Origin: Rhytidiadelphus loreus
Taxonomy: Eukaryota > Streptophyta > Bryopsida > Hypnales > Hylocomiaceae
DNA: 64,000 nucleotides
Reading direction: 5' to 3'
Assembly: GCA_947034895.1 (NCBI GenBank)
Contig: OX344764.1
Coordinates: forward strand, 5,394,001 to 5,458,000
Part shown: one piece after another, positions 46,721 through 58,435 of the stretch
Numbering within the stretch: position 1 is the stretch's first letter
Layout of the letters: each line of letters opens with the position of its first letter
The notes under the pieces: model-generated
The model's input: the letters and a program-made list of their open reading frames with translations, nothing else
Database searches by the model: none
Told to the model about the DNA's origin: nothing
Made by a program: the position numbers and the translations under genes

Positions 46721-49700
46721 GGCTAATTATGGCTCTTTTTAAATTCTACCAATGGGCCAAATACGGCATGGTTGTTTCCACACCTTTTAAATGGCCCAAT
46801 TAAAGCGGCTCTTATTGTCCTTCTCGCAATTAAACAATGAAGTTCAATCTTTGAAAGGTGAAATTATTGCATGAGTGTACATTTAGTTTTACATCCATGA
46901 TGGGTTATATGCTCATAATTACAAGAATTGTACAATATAATAATGAATTTAATGTGAACCATAATTTGCAACAAAGTGGTACACGTTAGTAGTAATTCTT
47001 ACAATCTTGGCTATATTTATGTATATAATTCTACATGCATAGCGGATGATATTGGCTTATAATTTCTTGTTAAGTGCAATTTATGTAAATGAAATCATCC
47101 TTTTGTGAGACATAATTTGCCATACTATATTACAATGATGATGCCTTACAACCTTGAATTTTACTCACATAGTTTCAATAGTAGCATTATGTTATTGCAA
47201 GCTAAATAGTATGAATTTTACTACATATCCATTATTAGAAAATATCATGCAAATGGTATCATGATGATAAATATCGTCATATGTATTTGGTAAATTTTGA
47301 AAAATTATAAAATGAAAGACCATCAATCACTTCACAAAGTTATAAAATTCACTCTATCTATTAAATAATTTATCCTAATTAATTGTAAGATCTTATATAT
47401 ATATATATATAAGATCTTACAATTAATTAGGATAATATTTCTTTAGGCTTAGAGAAAAAACTTCAAATTTTTTACATTTTTAAGTTCCCTAAAATCTCAT
47501 TCTTTTAACAATTTCTTTTCAATGTTAGAAAGCATAGACCAATTCCAAATCCGCAACAACAAACAACCCTTTTCAAAGATTTTTCAAAACCTATTGGTTT
47601 ATTGTATTATAGAGCATAAGATAGTAATACCTAAAAGAGACATTTTTTTACTCCTACTTCCTAAAAGGTTGAATGACCAAAAAAATTGAAGAGTTTATTA
47701 GCAAACTACATAGAAATGCAACCTAAGAGGTTTTGTAATTTTCTTGACACTCTAGTAATATTTTACAAATTTGAAAATTTGAAAATATAGAGGAGTTTAT
47801 ATGAATGGACCCCCCCTTAAGCACATTAACTAGTCACTTCAAAAAAACTCAACTCTCATTGATTGCTTCTCAAAACTTATTGTGGTTTTAAGTCAAAATT
47901 GAAAGTGTTTATTTAAGGCCACTTTTAGATGTTGAAGAATGGAAAGTGTATCTTTTAGATATTTCCATCTTAGTATCACAATATAAATTCAAGTTTTTAA
48001 ATTGTCTAATCCTTTTTTGCCTAAATTTTTTTGACCACATCACATTTTCCTTAAAACAATCTTCACAATGGATATGTGCAATGAATCCAAAACCTAAAAA
48101 TTTGCCTAAACTTCTAAATTTCAACTATAGGACCTTATTTTTAAGTCAAATATATCATTATTAGATTTTTATCATGAAAATCATCCTTACAAAATGGAAG
48201 ATTATAACAATTGAATTCCAATTTTGAGTAGATATCAAGTATTTTGGAATGTGTTCTTTGAATATATAATTTGAATTTGATAGTAAATACAAAATAATGA
48301 AAAAATGCTAAGTATTGAAAATTTTAACTAATTATTAATTGAAATAAAGGTAAGTTAGTTAGAAAGTCCCAAAGTTTAAAAATAATTCAAGTTCATTTTG
48401 GGAGATAGTCATAAATTAGAATCTTAAGAAATATGTTTAATAATTTTTGACTCACATGTCAAATTCCCATTAAATTTTACATCCCATCATATGTGATTTA
48501 TCAAATCTTCTCTTAAAAATTTATTAAAATTCAAAAGACTCTGACTATAGTAAGTATCTACAATAAGTCAAGCATATTGGATCACTTAGAATTTTATTGG
48601 TTAGGTTCTTTGTGAGTTCTTTCTAGTAAACGTTGAATTGATTGCTCAATGTTGAATCAAGAGAAATATACCAAAGATTAAATAAATTATCAAAGATTAT
48701 TTTGTCAATTTATTATGTCCCAACTTCATTGATTTCTCAATATTTAATTGGCGAAGAGTTGAAAATTAGGACTCAAGGCTTGACTTACATCTAGAGGCCT
48801 GACGTACTCAAAAATGCCTATGTAGCACCACTTTTTGGATGCTTTGATACCTAGGAAGTCAAACTTAGAACTCGAGTTGGATTTAGCAAAAATGAAGATG
48901 CAATCTCTAAACCTCAACTATAGTTTTGTATATAATACAAAAAGAAAAATACTAAATCAAACATTTATATAGGTTAGTTTATTTAGAATTATGTACATTG
49001 CAAATTATATGCAAAAATTGTTCAAAAACATATTTTTTAACTTTTTGACTAATTAAAGGACATTTATTTTCCATAAAATATTACACATAAAAAAACTTTG
49101 GACTTTGAATTGGTTCCTTTATCTTCACACCATGAAGATTCAAATTCTACTTATAATATTTTTTATTCACCTCTTACAAGCCAAGAAAGTTGAAAATTGG
49201 CCTTAAACTGGGACTTGAGAAATCAAGACTCAAGACATAATGAGAACATGCCTTTATTCAAGCAAAGCTATAAAATTAGAATGAAGTTGAATGGTATTGA
49301 AAGTCATTAATAATTATATATATATATATTTATTTATTTTTTTTCATTTTTCTTGTAAAATCTTGATGTTTTGGAGCAACTATGGTTGAATGTACTTCAC
49401 TTGGACTCTGAAAGATAATAACACCTAATTGTGACCTATTTTCCATATTTTCCATATTTAGATTTTTGCCTTGAAATTCAAATTTTCATAATATAATCTT
49501 GAGTTTAAGGTCAATTTGGAATTTACTTATTATTAGCATTAAAAAATTCATAGTTTATTCATATATTGTCCCAAAATTGCATGCAAAGGGATTCTAGAAT
49601 CTTCTTTTGTGTAGCAACAAGATAAAATGATAATTTAGTAATGAAAACCCAACTCAATTGCTTATTTGATGATTTTAGATGCAATTACCTTAATGATAAC

Positions 49701-50329
49701 TACTAGTATTAAGCATAAAGTACATATATCCAAGTAAACTCCATCCAAGTCTAATTCTCCACTCTAAAAACCACCCCAATTCCACCTTATTTACATTTTT
49801 GTTGCAATTGATAATAAAATGTAGAAGTTTAGGTGAAGGGTGGACATTGGTGACAATTTAATCATTAATCAATTCTTTCAAACCAATTTTTTTCTTTCCA
49901 AATTATCCATTTCTAAAACAACGTCATTTTTTGGTTTTTATTTTTTGGTTAAATTCAATGACAAGATCTCTTAGTGAACATGTTGAGTCATGCCTTCCAA
50001 TAATCATGGATGAAGAATCTCACCAACGATATGATTAGGAGGCTTGGAATTTAAAATACTTACTAGTTTCTAACCACTCAAAATTTAATAGAATTTCAAT
50101 CAGAGTAGTCAAAATGTTGTAGTGGGCAATTTAATCCCTATGCTTCTTTTATTTTCTTAACCCCTAAAAGATCATCATGCATATTTTGGCAACATAGAAA
50201 TTTTGGGTAGGTACTTGTGATTAGAGATTTGCATATTTTAGGTTGAAAGTTTTGATAGATGGTGGGGACAAGGAGTATATTTCATATGCACTAAATTTCA
50301 TGACATTTGGAAATATGAATAAATTTTTT
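46721..50329. other. AT-rich non-coding stretch
   Basis: No supported gene. It holds the perfect palindrome at 47370-47435 and an AT dinucleotide run near 49315-49330. The remainder looks like decayed repeat DNA. Confidence 0.55.
47370..47435. repeat. Perfect 66-bp palindrome
   Basis: TTATCCTAATTAATTGTAAG then ATCTTATATA mirrors exactly around a central AT run at 47402/47403. Both arms (33 bases) match without mismatch. This is typical of a MITE remnant or a cruciform-forming site. Confidence 0.9.
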
Positions 50330-51060
50330 TGACCTAATATGTTACTTTTCTTTCCAACCGGGCAATCCGGGATGATTAAAAAAAATCACTTTTTTCATAA
50401 ACAAAATTTGAGATTGGTTTTCTAGAGTTATATATATGGGAAAAGCTTTGAATCATTCCATTTTGATCAATGAGTGAAAAGTTATGAGGAATTTTAGTTT
50501 GCAATAGTTATGGAATCTCTACTCTAAAATAAACTTTGAAGTCCTTTACCTTACTCAATTTTCAATATTTTTTGAAAAAAATAAAGTCATAGACTGTAGA
50601 TTGTTTATTATAACATTGCAAACATTGGGATTGATGTTCTTCAATTCCATAACTAAATTCTTAACAATTTAATATTTTGAATCATTCTCTACTTCTTTCT
50701 ACTTACTATTTTTTTCCTATATGTTGTACACTTCCAAATGATGTGAAATTTTTTAAGCATGTAGTCAACTTGTATAGGAAAATAATTCAAAGTGAGCTTG
50801 TGAAGCATAGTTGCTCAATTTTTTGTTGGGTCCAAATAATGATTTCAATGAATTTGAATGCCAATATCTTGCAATTCATGTGGTGGAATTTTTTTTAAAA
50901 CACATCTTTTCTAACCAGCATACTATAAGATCATGCAATTACTTGTATCCAAAAATGTATTTTTTTCTTCTAAAAGTTGGCACTTGTACTAGAAATGGCA
51001 ATTTTGGAACATTTTTGTGAAAACATAGTTAAGAAACTTAAGGGGTTAAGCTATCAAAAA
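50330..51060 (+). repeat. Arm of second large inverted repeat (left)
   Basis: Segments such as AGAATGATTC/GAATCATTCT, GTTGTACA and CTAGAAATGGCA occur in inverted order at 55120-56220. Identity looks moderate, with indels. Two short plus-strand frames here lack support. Confidence 0.55.
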
Positions 51061-51565
51061 TTGAGATTAAAAATGACCTTCAAATATTATTCTTGTGACA
51101 ATATGCCATAATTGCTTCCAAAACATAACTTGTCATAACTTTCATTTCATCAATCAACATACATTCTTAAAATATTTCTATGAATATGTAAACCTATAAA
51201 ATAAATATAAACTTATTTTGGGATAATTAGGCAAAAAATTCAGTCACATGGATTGTCCAACTTTGCTCCTTATTATGACCTTTGCAAAGTCATTATAATC
51301 TCAAAATACAAAGTTTAACTTGAATGATAAATAGAAGCTACAATGAAAATACTATAAATTAATTAATAATCATGAAGTCACTAGGTCTTGAAGCTATCCA
51401 AGACTGCAAAATCCCATTTCAGTCCGAAAAAAGTTTTTTTATAAAGCCCTTTCACTCTCTCAATGGATAGGACACTTGGACTTATTATATTTGTTTAGAG
51501 GTTGTTGTACAATTTGTACAATGTAGTTACTACACTCGGACTGTAGTTAATGTAGTTACTACATC

Positions 51566-52066
51566 TTTTGAGCTCATTGTCATTGCGACAAACTATCACA
51601 ATGAGCTCAAAAAAATTTAATTAATTAAATTTTCTTTTAACTCCCCTCCTAGATCCCCTGGATTTAAAAAATATTATTGATTAAAATCAATTTCTTAATT
51701 TTTTGTTCCCCCCTCCCCTTATTTGTAATTTTGTGAACAAGTGTACAATGCCAAACAACATGGGACAATGAAAACTGTATCGCGTATCAATATTCATATT
51801 TGTATTCGTATTCCAATATCAAATACTATATTTGTACAATATGCGTGATTGTACTCTGATTTGTATCCATGTATCATATTCGTATCCATATTTGGATGGA
51901 TGGCTGAGATTAAATCTCAAAGATCAACGGCTTAAATTTTTTGAGAAATCGACAACGATTTCAAAGGTAAGCATTTTTATAAAAAAAATCAACAGCCTTA
52001 AAAAATTTTGAGAGAGGAAGGGGGCAACTAATACCCTTGCCTCACTCTTTTGGGTACATTGTCACA
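51566..52066 (+). mobile_element. CGTATC-minisatellite MITE family, copy A
   Basis: Ends: CACAATGAGCTCAAAA on the left and TTTTGGGTACATTGTCAC on the right form a terminal inverted repeat. The left end is also a local palindrome. Order inside: a C-rich tract (CCCCCCTCCCC), ACATGGGACAATGAAAA, a variable run of TATC/CGTATC words, then TGGATGGATGGCT and AAAGATCAACGGCTTAAA. No protein. Copies B and C share this order and orientation. Confidence 0.65.
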
Positions 52067-52279
52067 TGAGATTGATTGTTTACATTGATTACTGATTAGT
52101 AGTTATTCTAAAAAGTTATGTAATATTTATTTATGAGTCATAGGTCAAAAAGTGTGATGAAAATTTTCCTTTGCAATCAATGCTCATAACCCTTACCTAC
52201 AGATGGTTTAATTTTTGTTTTTTAATAAGTCTAGTTTGAAAATTTAAAAGATCATAGCCATTAGGGAAAATTCAACTAG

Positions 52280-52385
52280 TGTAAAATGACCGTGAGTTCC
52301 ATGAGTTCCCTAACTTTGTGAACTCAACCACATGCACAGTCTGATGTGGCCGAACTTTGGCCACATCATATTTTAATATTCAATT
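52280..52385 (-). repeat. Dispersed repeat with GGCC hairpin, copy 2
   Basis: Inverted relative of 108-190: GTGAGTTCC stretch followed by the hairpin TGATGTGGCC-N7-GGCCACATCA and an AT-rich tail. Confidence 0.5.
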
Positions 52386-53168
52386 ATTTTTTAATTATAT
52401 ATATAAATATGTATTTAATTTTTCTTTTTTTATTATTATTATTTTATTCTGACTGCATACATCTGGTTCACAGCCAGGGGAACAAGCCTGAAACAACCTT
52501 CCCTTGGCCCGAAATCTCTTCTAATGAATTTATCTTGAAATATTGTGTTAAGTTATATTTGCCACACAATAATTTTTTTCCATAAAATTTTTGTGTGACA
52601 TACAACATATTCCTTAATGTTTTCACATCAATTAACTCTTTAATTTCTTAACCCCTTAGGGATAAAATGTTTAAATTTTGAACAATGAATGAACACAAAC
52701 ATGACTTAAGCACACAAAAAATTTGGTTTCATTATCCATGTAAATGTTTATAGATTCTTGTATTAATTCTCTTACATTTACACAGTATAGGTTTAAAAAA
52801 AAATTCTTTGCACGTACTCAATTGTTTAAGGAGCACACATTTATTTGACCTCAAAAGTATTTTTTTGTGCAATTTAACAATTAAACTCAAAGAAAAAAAT
52901 TCTTGTGAAAATTATACATATATCCAAATTGTAATCAATTTCAAATTTCATTGAAAATATTGGTTATAAATATTCTCACATGGATATGATTTTGTGGACC
53001 ATATTTTCAAACTTGTATTTGAAATTCATCATTAAATTATTATTTTGAGTTGTTTTTTAAATACATCTTTGCAATTTTGGAAATTTGGACTACCCTAGTA
53101 GTTACAAATCTAGATTACAAATGTAAATGTTCTCAATTTTTGGTGTGACTCGTAGAATTCTTTTGTAT

Positions 53169-54077
53169 CACTAGAAGAAAAACACGTCCGGCACAACCAA
53201 CTACTATGCAACTAGTGCCCTATGCAACTGTCATGCAACTAGTTTCCTCTCTATTTGCACCAAATCTAATGTAGTTGTTTTGTGTCATTGTTTTACAACA
53301 TTCATTCATTGTTTTAGTTGCAAAGTAGTCATTCTGTAGTTGCAAAAAAGACTAGGAAACAACTAGTGTCCTATGCAACTATTGTGCAACTATAAAATGA
53401 CCATAGTTGTTTCCTAGTTGTACGCTAGTTGTTTCTTAGTTGCACTCTAGTTGTTTCCTAGTTGCTTTCAAAGTTCATTCCCATTCGTGTTATATCAATT
53501 GACCCATATCAATTGTAAAGAGTACCATTAGATTGAACATATAAGACTTGTAAGTTGTTATAGTCTTATGTAATGAATTCTTTTTGATAGAATTCTAAGA
53601 TTTCTATAATTTGTGGGTTTCTACAATTTGTAGATTTTGTGTATAAGAATTTAAAAAATAATTAAAATTCAAGAAATTTTATAATCTAGGAAATTGAATT
53701 TTGAAATCTAGGAAGAAGGTAGATCTGAAATTTTGAAATCTAGAAAAAGGTAGATTTGAAATTCAAAAATCTAAGAAAAAGGTAGTTCTGAAATTCAAAA
53801 ATCTAGAAAGGAGGTAGATCTGAAAATTTGAAATCTACAAATCATTGAGATTTATATTTTAAAATTTACAAATCTACAAGTTGCAAGCAAGTTGCACACA
53901 AGGATGAAGTTCTTTGTATGGTGTCGGATGACAAAAAACCTTACAACTAGACTGCAACTAATGCGACTTGTCCACTGCAACTACGGACTCTACATTGTCA
54001 CCTAGTTGCAAACGTCCTATGCAACTACAAAATGAGTTGCATACTGTAGTTGCAAAACCCCTCATTTTCTTCTAGTG
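53169..54077. mobile_element. Non-autonomous CACTA-type transposon, intact ends
   Basis: A 13-base perfect terminal inverted repeat, CACTAGAAGAAAA ... TTTTCTTCTAGTG, is flanked on both sides by TAT (53166-53168 and 54078-54080), the 3-bp target duplication expected of CACTA elements. Both subterminal zones are packed with TAGTTGCA/TGCAACTA words in both orientations, like transposase-binding repeats of this superfamily. The middle holds about four ~36-base tandem units (AAATCTAGAAAAAGGTAGAT). It is 909 bases long with no transposase. Confidence 0.88.
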
Positions 54078-55119
54078 TATGATAGAAACAAATTGAGCTT
54101 TCTAAGAATATAATCTGTCTCAATCAATACCCAAGAACAAAATTTATACCACACTAAGCTCAGAGTATTTGAACCTAGGTAGGCAAAAAAACTTTGAATA
54201 AAGTTTTAATCTTTTGATTTCTCATAGAACATATTTTAATGTATCTGGAATGATTTGATTCATTATATGGGGATTTGTGATGAAAAATAGTGGAAGTTCT
54301 TCTTTTGCAAATAACTAAAGATTCTTTTAAAAAAAAAAAAATATTACATTTGCTTTGAACCTAGTTTCTTTATTTTTTCTATAACAAAAATACTTAAGTA
54401 TCAAAGATTTAGTTTGCAAGAATAATCTACTTAAAATTAAAGTATTTTGATTTCATCTTATAACTGTTAATGATTAAGATTTTCTTGCTATCTCACAATC
54501 ACTTCTATTTAACAATATTTAAAGAATAAAAATCAAGTTTCATTTTCATAGTTTTCTTTAGACTCTCAAAGTCTCAATTAATTTTTTTCTAACTAAAATT
54601 TATAAATTCAAAGATATATTAACAGTGCAAAGTTTTAAATAAAGAGGATTCAAACTTTTATAATTTAGCTTGATAAAAATAAAGATGAAAATTATATATG
54701 GAATATCGTATTTGTTAAATAGGGAATTTTGCATGAATTTGAGACTTTAAGATGACCAACCTTAAACACATTAAATGTAATATTCAGCAATTTTTACACT
54801 ATTAATTTATTATGTAGGATTAAATATAAATTAGTTGTGCTATAATTAAATATACACATAGACTACATTTATATTGAAGAGGTTTCAATTTGGTTTGAAA
54901 GGAGGAAAATTGTGGCTTTGAAAAGTGTCAAATTATTAATAAATTAAATGTTGTAGTCTAAATTTTTTAGTTTCCTTCCATGTATTTTTCTACTAGTCTA
55001 AAGCATACATAACTTTTTATGTATGCAACAAAAATAAATCTTATAAATCTTAATTCAAGGCATTAGAAATGACACTTTTGGACATTTTTTAACATAGCAA
55101 GTCTTGAGTACTATACAAG

Positions 55120-56220
55120 TTACCCCCTAAAGTTCCTTAACTATGTTTTCACCAAAATTGCTCCCAAACTGCCATTTCTAGTATTAGTACCAAATTTTAG
55201 AAGAAAAAAACATTTTTGGATACATGTGGATAAACCACTATAGAATACTAGGGTCTTATAGTATGCTAGTTTGAAAAGATGTGAAAAAAATTTCAAAAAT
55301 TTCCATTAGCATTTGAGTTGACAAAAAAAAATTGGGCCCTATGGAAGTTGCATTTCACAAGGTCACATTTGTATGAAAAAATGTCCATGCTAAGGTAGGA
55401 ATACCATAAACAGTTAAAATAAGCATTTTAGCCTATAAGATATGGAAAATTCATTGAGAAATTCAGCTCAATGTGTGCACAAATAAGGATGAGGAAGAAT
55501 GAAAAAAATAAAAAATAAAAATCTTTAAAAATGAATATTTTATTGAATATAAATGTGGATTTCTCATACAGACCCCATTCCTGTCTCATAGCTTCACCTA
55601 AAACGGTTTCCCTTGGAACTTGTTCCTAATAAAGTCTAAGCCAATCAAATTTCAGCAAATCGAATCTTTTCAAATCAACATCAAAGCTAGCTATTGTTGG
55701 TTTTAGAACACCCTATTGTGCCATTAGGAGGGGCGGTGCCATTTATGGTATTCCTACCTTAGTGGTGATTTTTTGGATTCATTCTTCAAAGCAAGTTGGT
55801 TACATGTTTGAAACATTTTAGATCATTTGGAATTGTACAACATATAGGAAAAAATAGTAAGTAGAAAGAAATAGAGAATGATTCAAAATATTAAATTGTT
55901 AAGAATTTAGTTATGGAATTGAAAAATGTCAATCCTAATGGTTGTACGATTGTAATATGATTTTGTTTTGTTTTTAAAAAATTAAAAATTGAGTTAAATA
56001 AAGGACTTTAAAGTTTATATTAGAGTAAAGAATCCATAAGTGCCTGCAAACTAAAACTTCTTGTAACTTTCATCTTGTTAATCAAAATGGAATGATTCAA
56101 AGCTTTTTACCTATATAAAACTGTAGAAAACCAATTTCAATTTTTTGTTTATGAAAATAGTAATTTTAAATATTTGCCTAGATCGCCTGGTCTAGAAAAA
56201 AATTACATGTTATACAATGA
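55120..56220 (-). repeat. Arm of second large inverted repeat (right), interrupted
   Basis: Inverted relative of 50330-51060. The match is broken at 55393-55759 by a MITE absent from the left arm, and resumes right after it (AAGCAAGTTGGTTACATG mirrors CATGTAGTCAACTTG). Confidence 0.55.
55393..55759. mobile_element. TA-flanked MITE with 18-bp terminal inverted repeats
   Basis: AGGTAGGAATACCATAAA at the left is exactly inverted at the right (TTTATGGTATTCCTACCT), with TA on each outer side (55391-55392, 55760-55761). Length is 367 bases with no coding. The TA duplication fits a Tc1/mariner-like origin. Its absence from the related left arm shows it inserted after that repeat was duplicated. Confidence 0.85.
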
Positions 56221-57165
56221 TTTTTTAACCATGTAGTCAAAATTTATGAAAATTGTTGGTCATTAAAGGAAAAACTTGCTCACATGTTGTGTGAAAATTT
56301 CAAATAAAAAAATAAAAAATTCCATTAATAGTAAGTTGTCCAAAATCGTAGTTTTGTCTGTAGGGGTTCAAGTATCTTGAATTTTTTATTTCACTTAATT
56401 CACGCAAATAAATAATAATTTAACTTCATTTGATTAGGAAAAAAAACAAGAATCTAAACATGGTCAACTAAAATTTTGAGTCCCTAAAGTTCTTAGTTTG
56501 TTTTAACACTCAAAGAGTTCTTAAACAAAACTTAAGGGGTGCACTTAGTTCTACTATAACAAACCACGTGCAAACAAGTGGTTTCTAATAAACTATAATT
56601 TCAACCTAAAATTTTGAACATTGTTTAATAATGATTATAGCTTTCTATTGCCAAAATTTACAACTCAAATAAAATATGAAATGATTTCTAGAAGAGGTTG
56701 AAAATGAACTAAAATGGCATGTTTTTCAACTCAAATAATTATAGAGGACACATTTAGATGACCATTGAGTCAATATTCAACTCAAAATGATCTTTCAATA
56801 ATGAGTTATTTTTAGGAATTTTTTGTTCATTTTTTAGACAATTTTTTCTTATATAATATAGGGGAATGAAAGTTATTTTTCAGTTCTACAGTGTATCTTT
56901 TTGCTTCAAAAATTTGTAACTAATTATTATTAACAAATAAAAATATCAATAATTCAAAACATAAACTTTCAAAGTAGGAAAATCTATTCATATTTTTTTT
57001 AATTTTGTTTTATTTAAAATTCAAAAAGTATATAGGGGGCCCAAAGTTTTGTTTGCACGTGGTTTCTAATGGACACTCTAAATGACCCCCCAAGAAACAA
57101 AAAATAGATTTGTTTTGAAATACAATTTTTTAAATTTTTTTTGAAGTTTATTCTCAAACTTGATT
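56221..57165. other. AT-rich non-coding stretch
   Basis: No gene or clear repeat boundary recognised. Confidence 0.5.
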
Positions 57166-57567
57166 GACACAATGAGCTAAAAAAAATTCATACCCTCCCT
57201 CCCTCTCACCCATGCCCTCTTGTAATTTTCAAAAAACAATGTAATTGATAAACAATATGGGACAAACAACATCCCATATCTTGTACCCGTATCCCATACT
57301 CGTATTCATATCTAGTATTGTTCTGTATCCATATCCACATTCAGTATTCACTATGTATTTGTATATGATGTTGTATCCATATCCAATATTCATTGTCGTA
57401 TTCATATTTGTATTGATATTTGGACAACTCAAATGAAATCTCACAAAATCAACTATGATTTCGAAGGTAAGGATTTAAAAAAAACAAACAATCAACGGCC
57501 TTTAAATTTTTTGAGAGAGGAGGGCAAGTAATACCTTTGGCAGCCTCTTTGGGGTACATTGTGTGTC
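57166..57567 (+). mobile_element. CGTATC-minisatellite MITE family, copy B
   Basis: Ends GACACAATGAGCT and GGGTACATTGTGTGTC. Inside are the conserved AATATGGGACAAACAA, a run of TATCC/CGTATCC words (57285-57415) and ATCAACGGCCTTTAAA. It lacks the TGGATGGATGGCT word found in copies A and C. Peptides read from the minisatellite (Tyr/Ile/Pro repeats) are artefacts. Confidence 0.6.
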
Positions 57568-57917
57568 CAACATTGGGAAGGGGGACATCAAGGACATATA
57601 TATGTACATAGGAACATAATTGGAAAAAGGGTCCATAATGAGTACACATGCCTTATATCAAAATTGACTTTCATTCCTTTTAGAAGGTTAATTTCATGTT
57701 GATGTAAACATTGCAAATTTGAAATACTAAATTCCAAATGTTTATTTAGCCACTTTAAAAATCCTTTATGAGATGTATGGAAGTGATACTCTAATTTTGG
57801 AAAGCATCAATTTTATTAAATTGGTAGAATTCCATAAGTTTGGTGCCTTTCACAGCTTGTGTCTTGAGATGTAGTTCCAACTTTTAAAGCTTTATGTCAC
57901 AATAGAAAGAACATCAC
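57568..57917. other. AT-rich spacer between MITE copies B and C
   Basis: No gene seen; the two family members are only about 350 bases apart. Confidence 0.5.
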
Positions 57918-58435
57918 TTTTGGGTGTATAGTGACACTTCTGTCACTATGCACTCAAAATTTTAATTAATTAATTTTAAACTCCCCTCCACCCCCCACCC
58001 TACCCTGGGTTTAAAAAAAAATTAAACTAAAATTAATTTTTAAATTTTTCATCCCCCTCCCCCTACTTGTAATTTTTTGAATGAGATTTACATGACAAAC
58101 AATATGGGACAATGAAAATCCCGTATCCCGTATCCATATATCGTATCCATATCGTATCCGTATCGTATCCGTATCGTACAATATTTATATATCAAGTATT
58201 TGTATTTTGGTACCATATCCGTATCTGTATTCTGGTTCTGTATCTGTATTTGTATTTGGATGGATGGCTTAGATTCAATCTCAAAGATCAACGGCTTAAG
58301 AAGTTTTGAGAAATCAACAGCAATTTGGAGGGGGAAGCATTTAAAAAAAAATCAATGGCCTATTCATTTTTGGAAGAGGGGGGGGACTAATGGCAAAACA
58401 AATGTGTGACTACCTCTTTTGGGTGCATAGTCACA
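57918..58435 (+). mobile_element. CGTATC-minisatellite MITE family, copy C
   Basis: The clearest member. Left end TTTTGGGTGTATAGTGACA is followed at once by its own inversion (TGTCACTATGCACTCAAAA); right end is TTTTGGGTGCATAGTCACA. Inside are a C-rich tract, CAATATGGGACAATGAAAA, a regular ATCCGTATCGT minisatellite (58120-58260), TGGATGGATGGCTTAGATT and GATCAACGGCTTAA. Confidence 0.7.

Noticed and set aside
50677..51020. Two overlapping ~70-codon plus-strand frames
   Set aside because: They lie in a decayed inverted-repeat arm, and the related right arm does not preserve the frames.
57229..58409. Several ~65-70-codon frames rich in Tyr, Ile, Pro and Ser on both strands
   Set aside because: Translations of the TATCCG/CGTATC minisatellites in the MITE copies.
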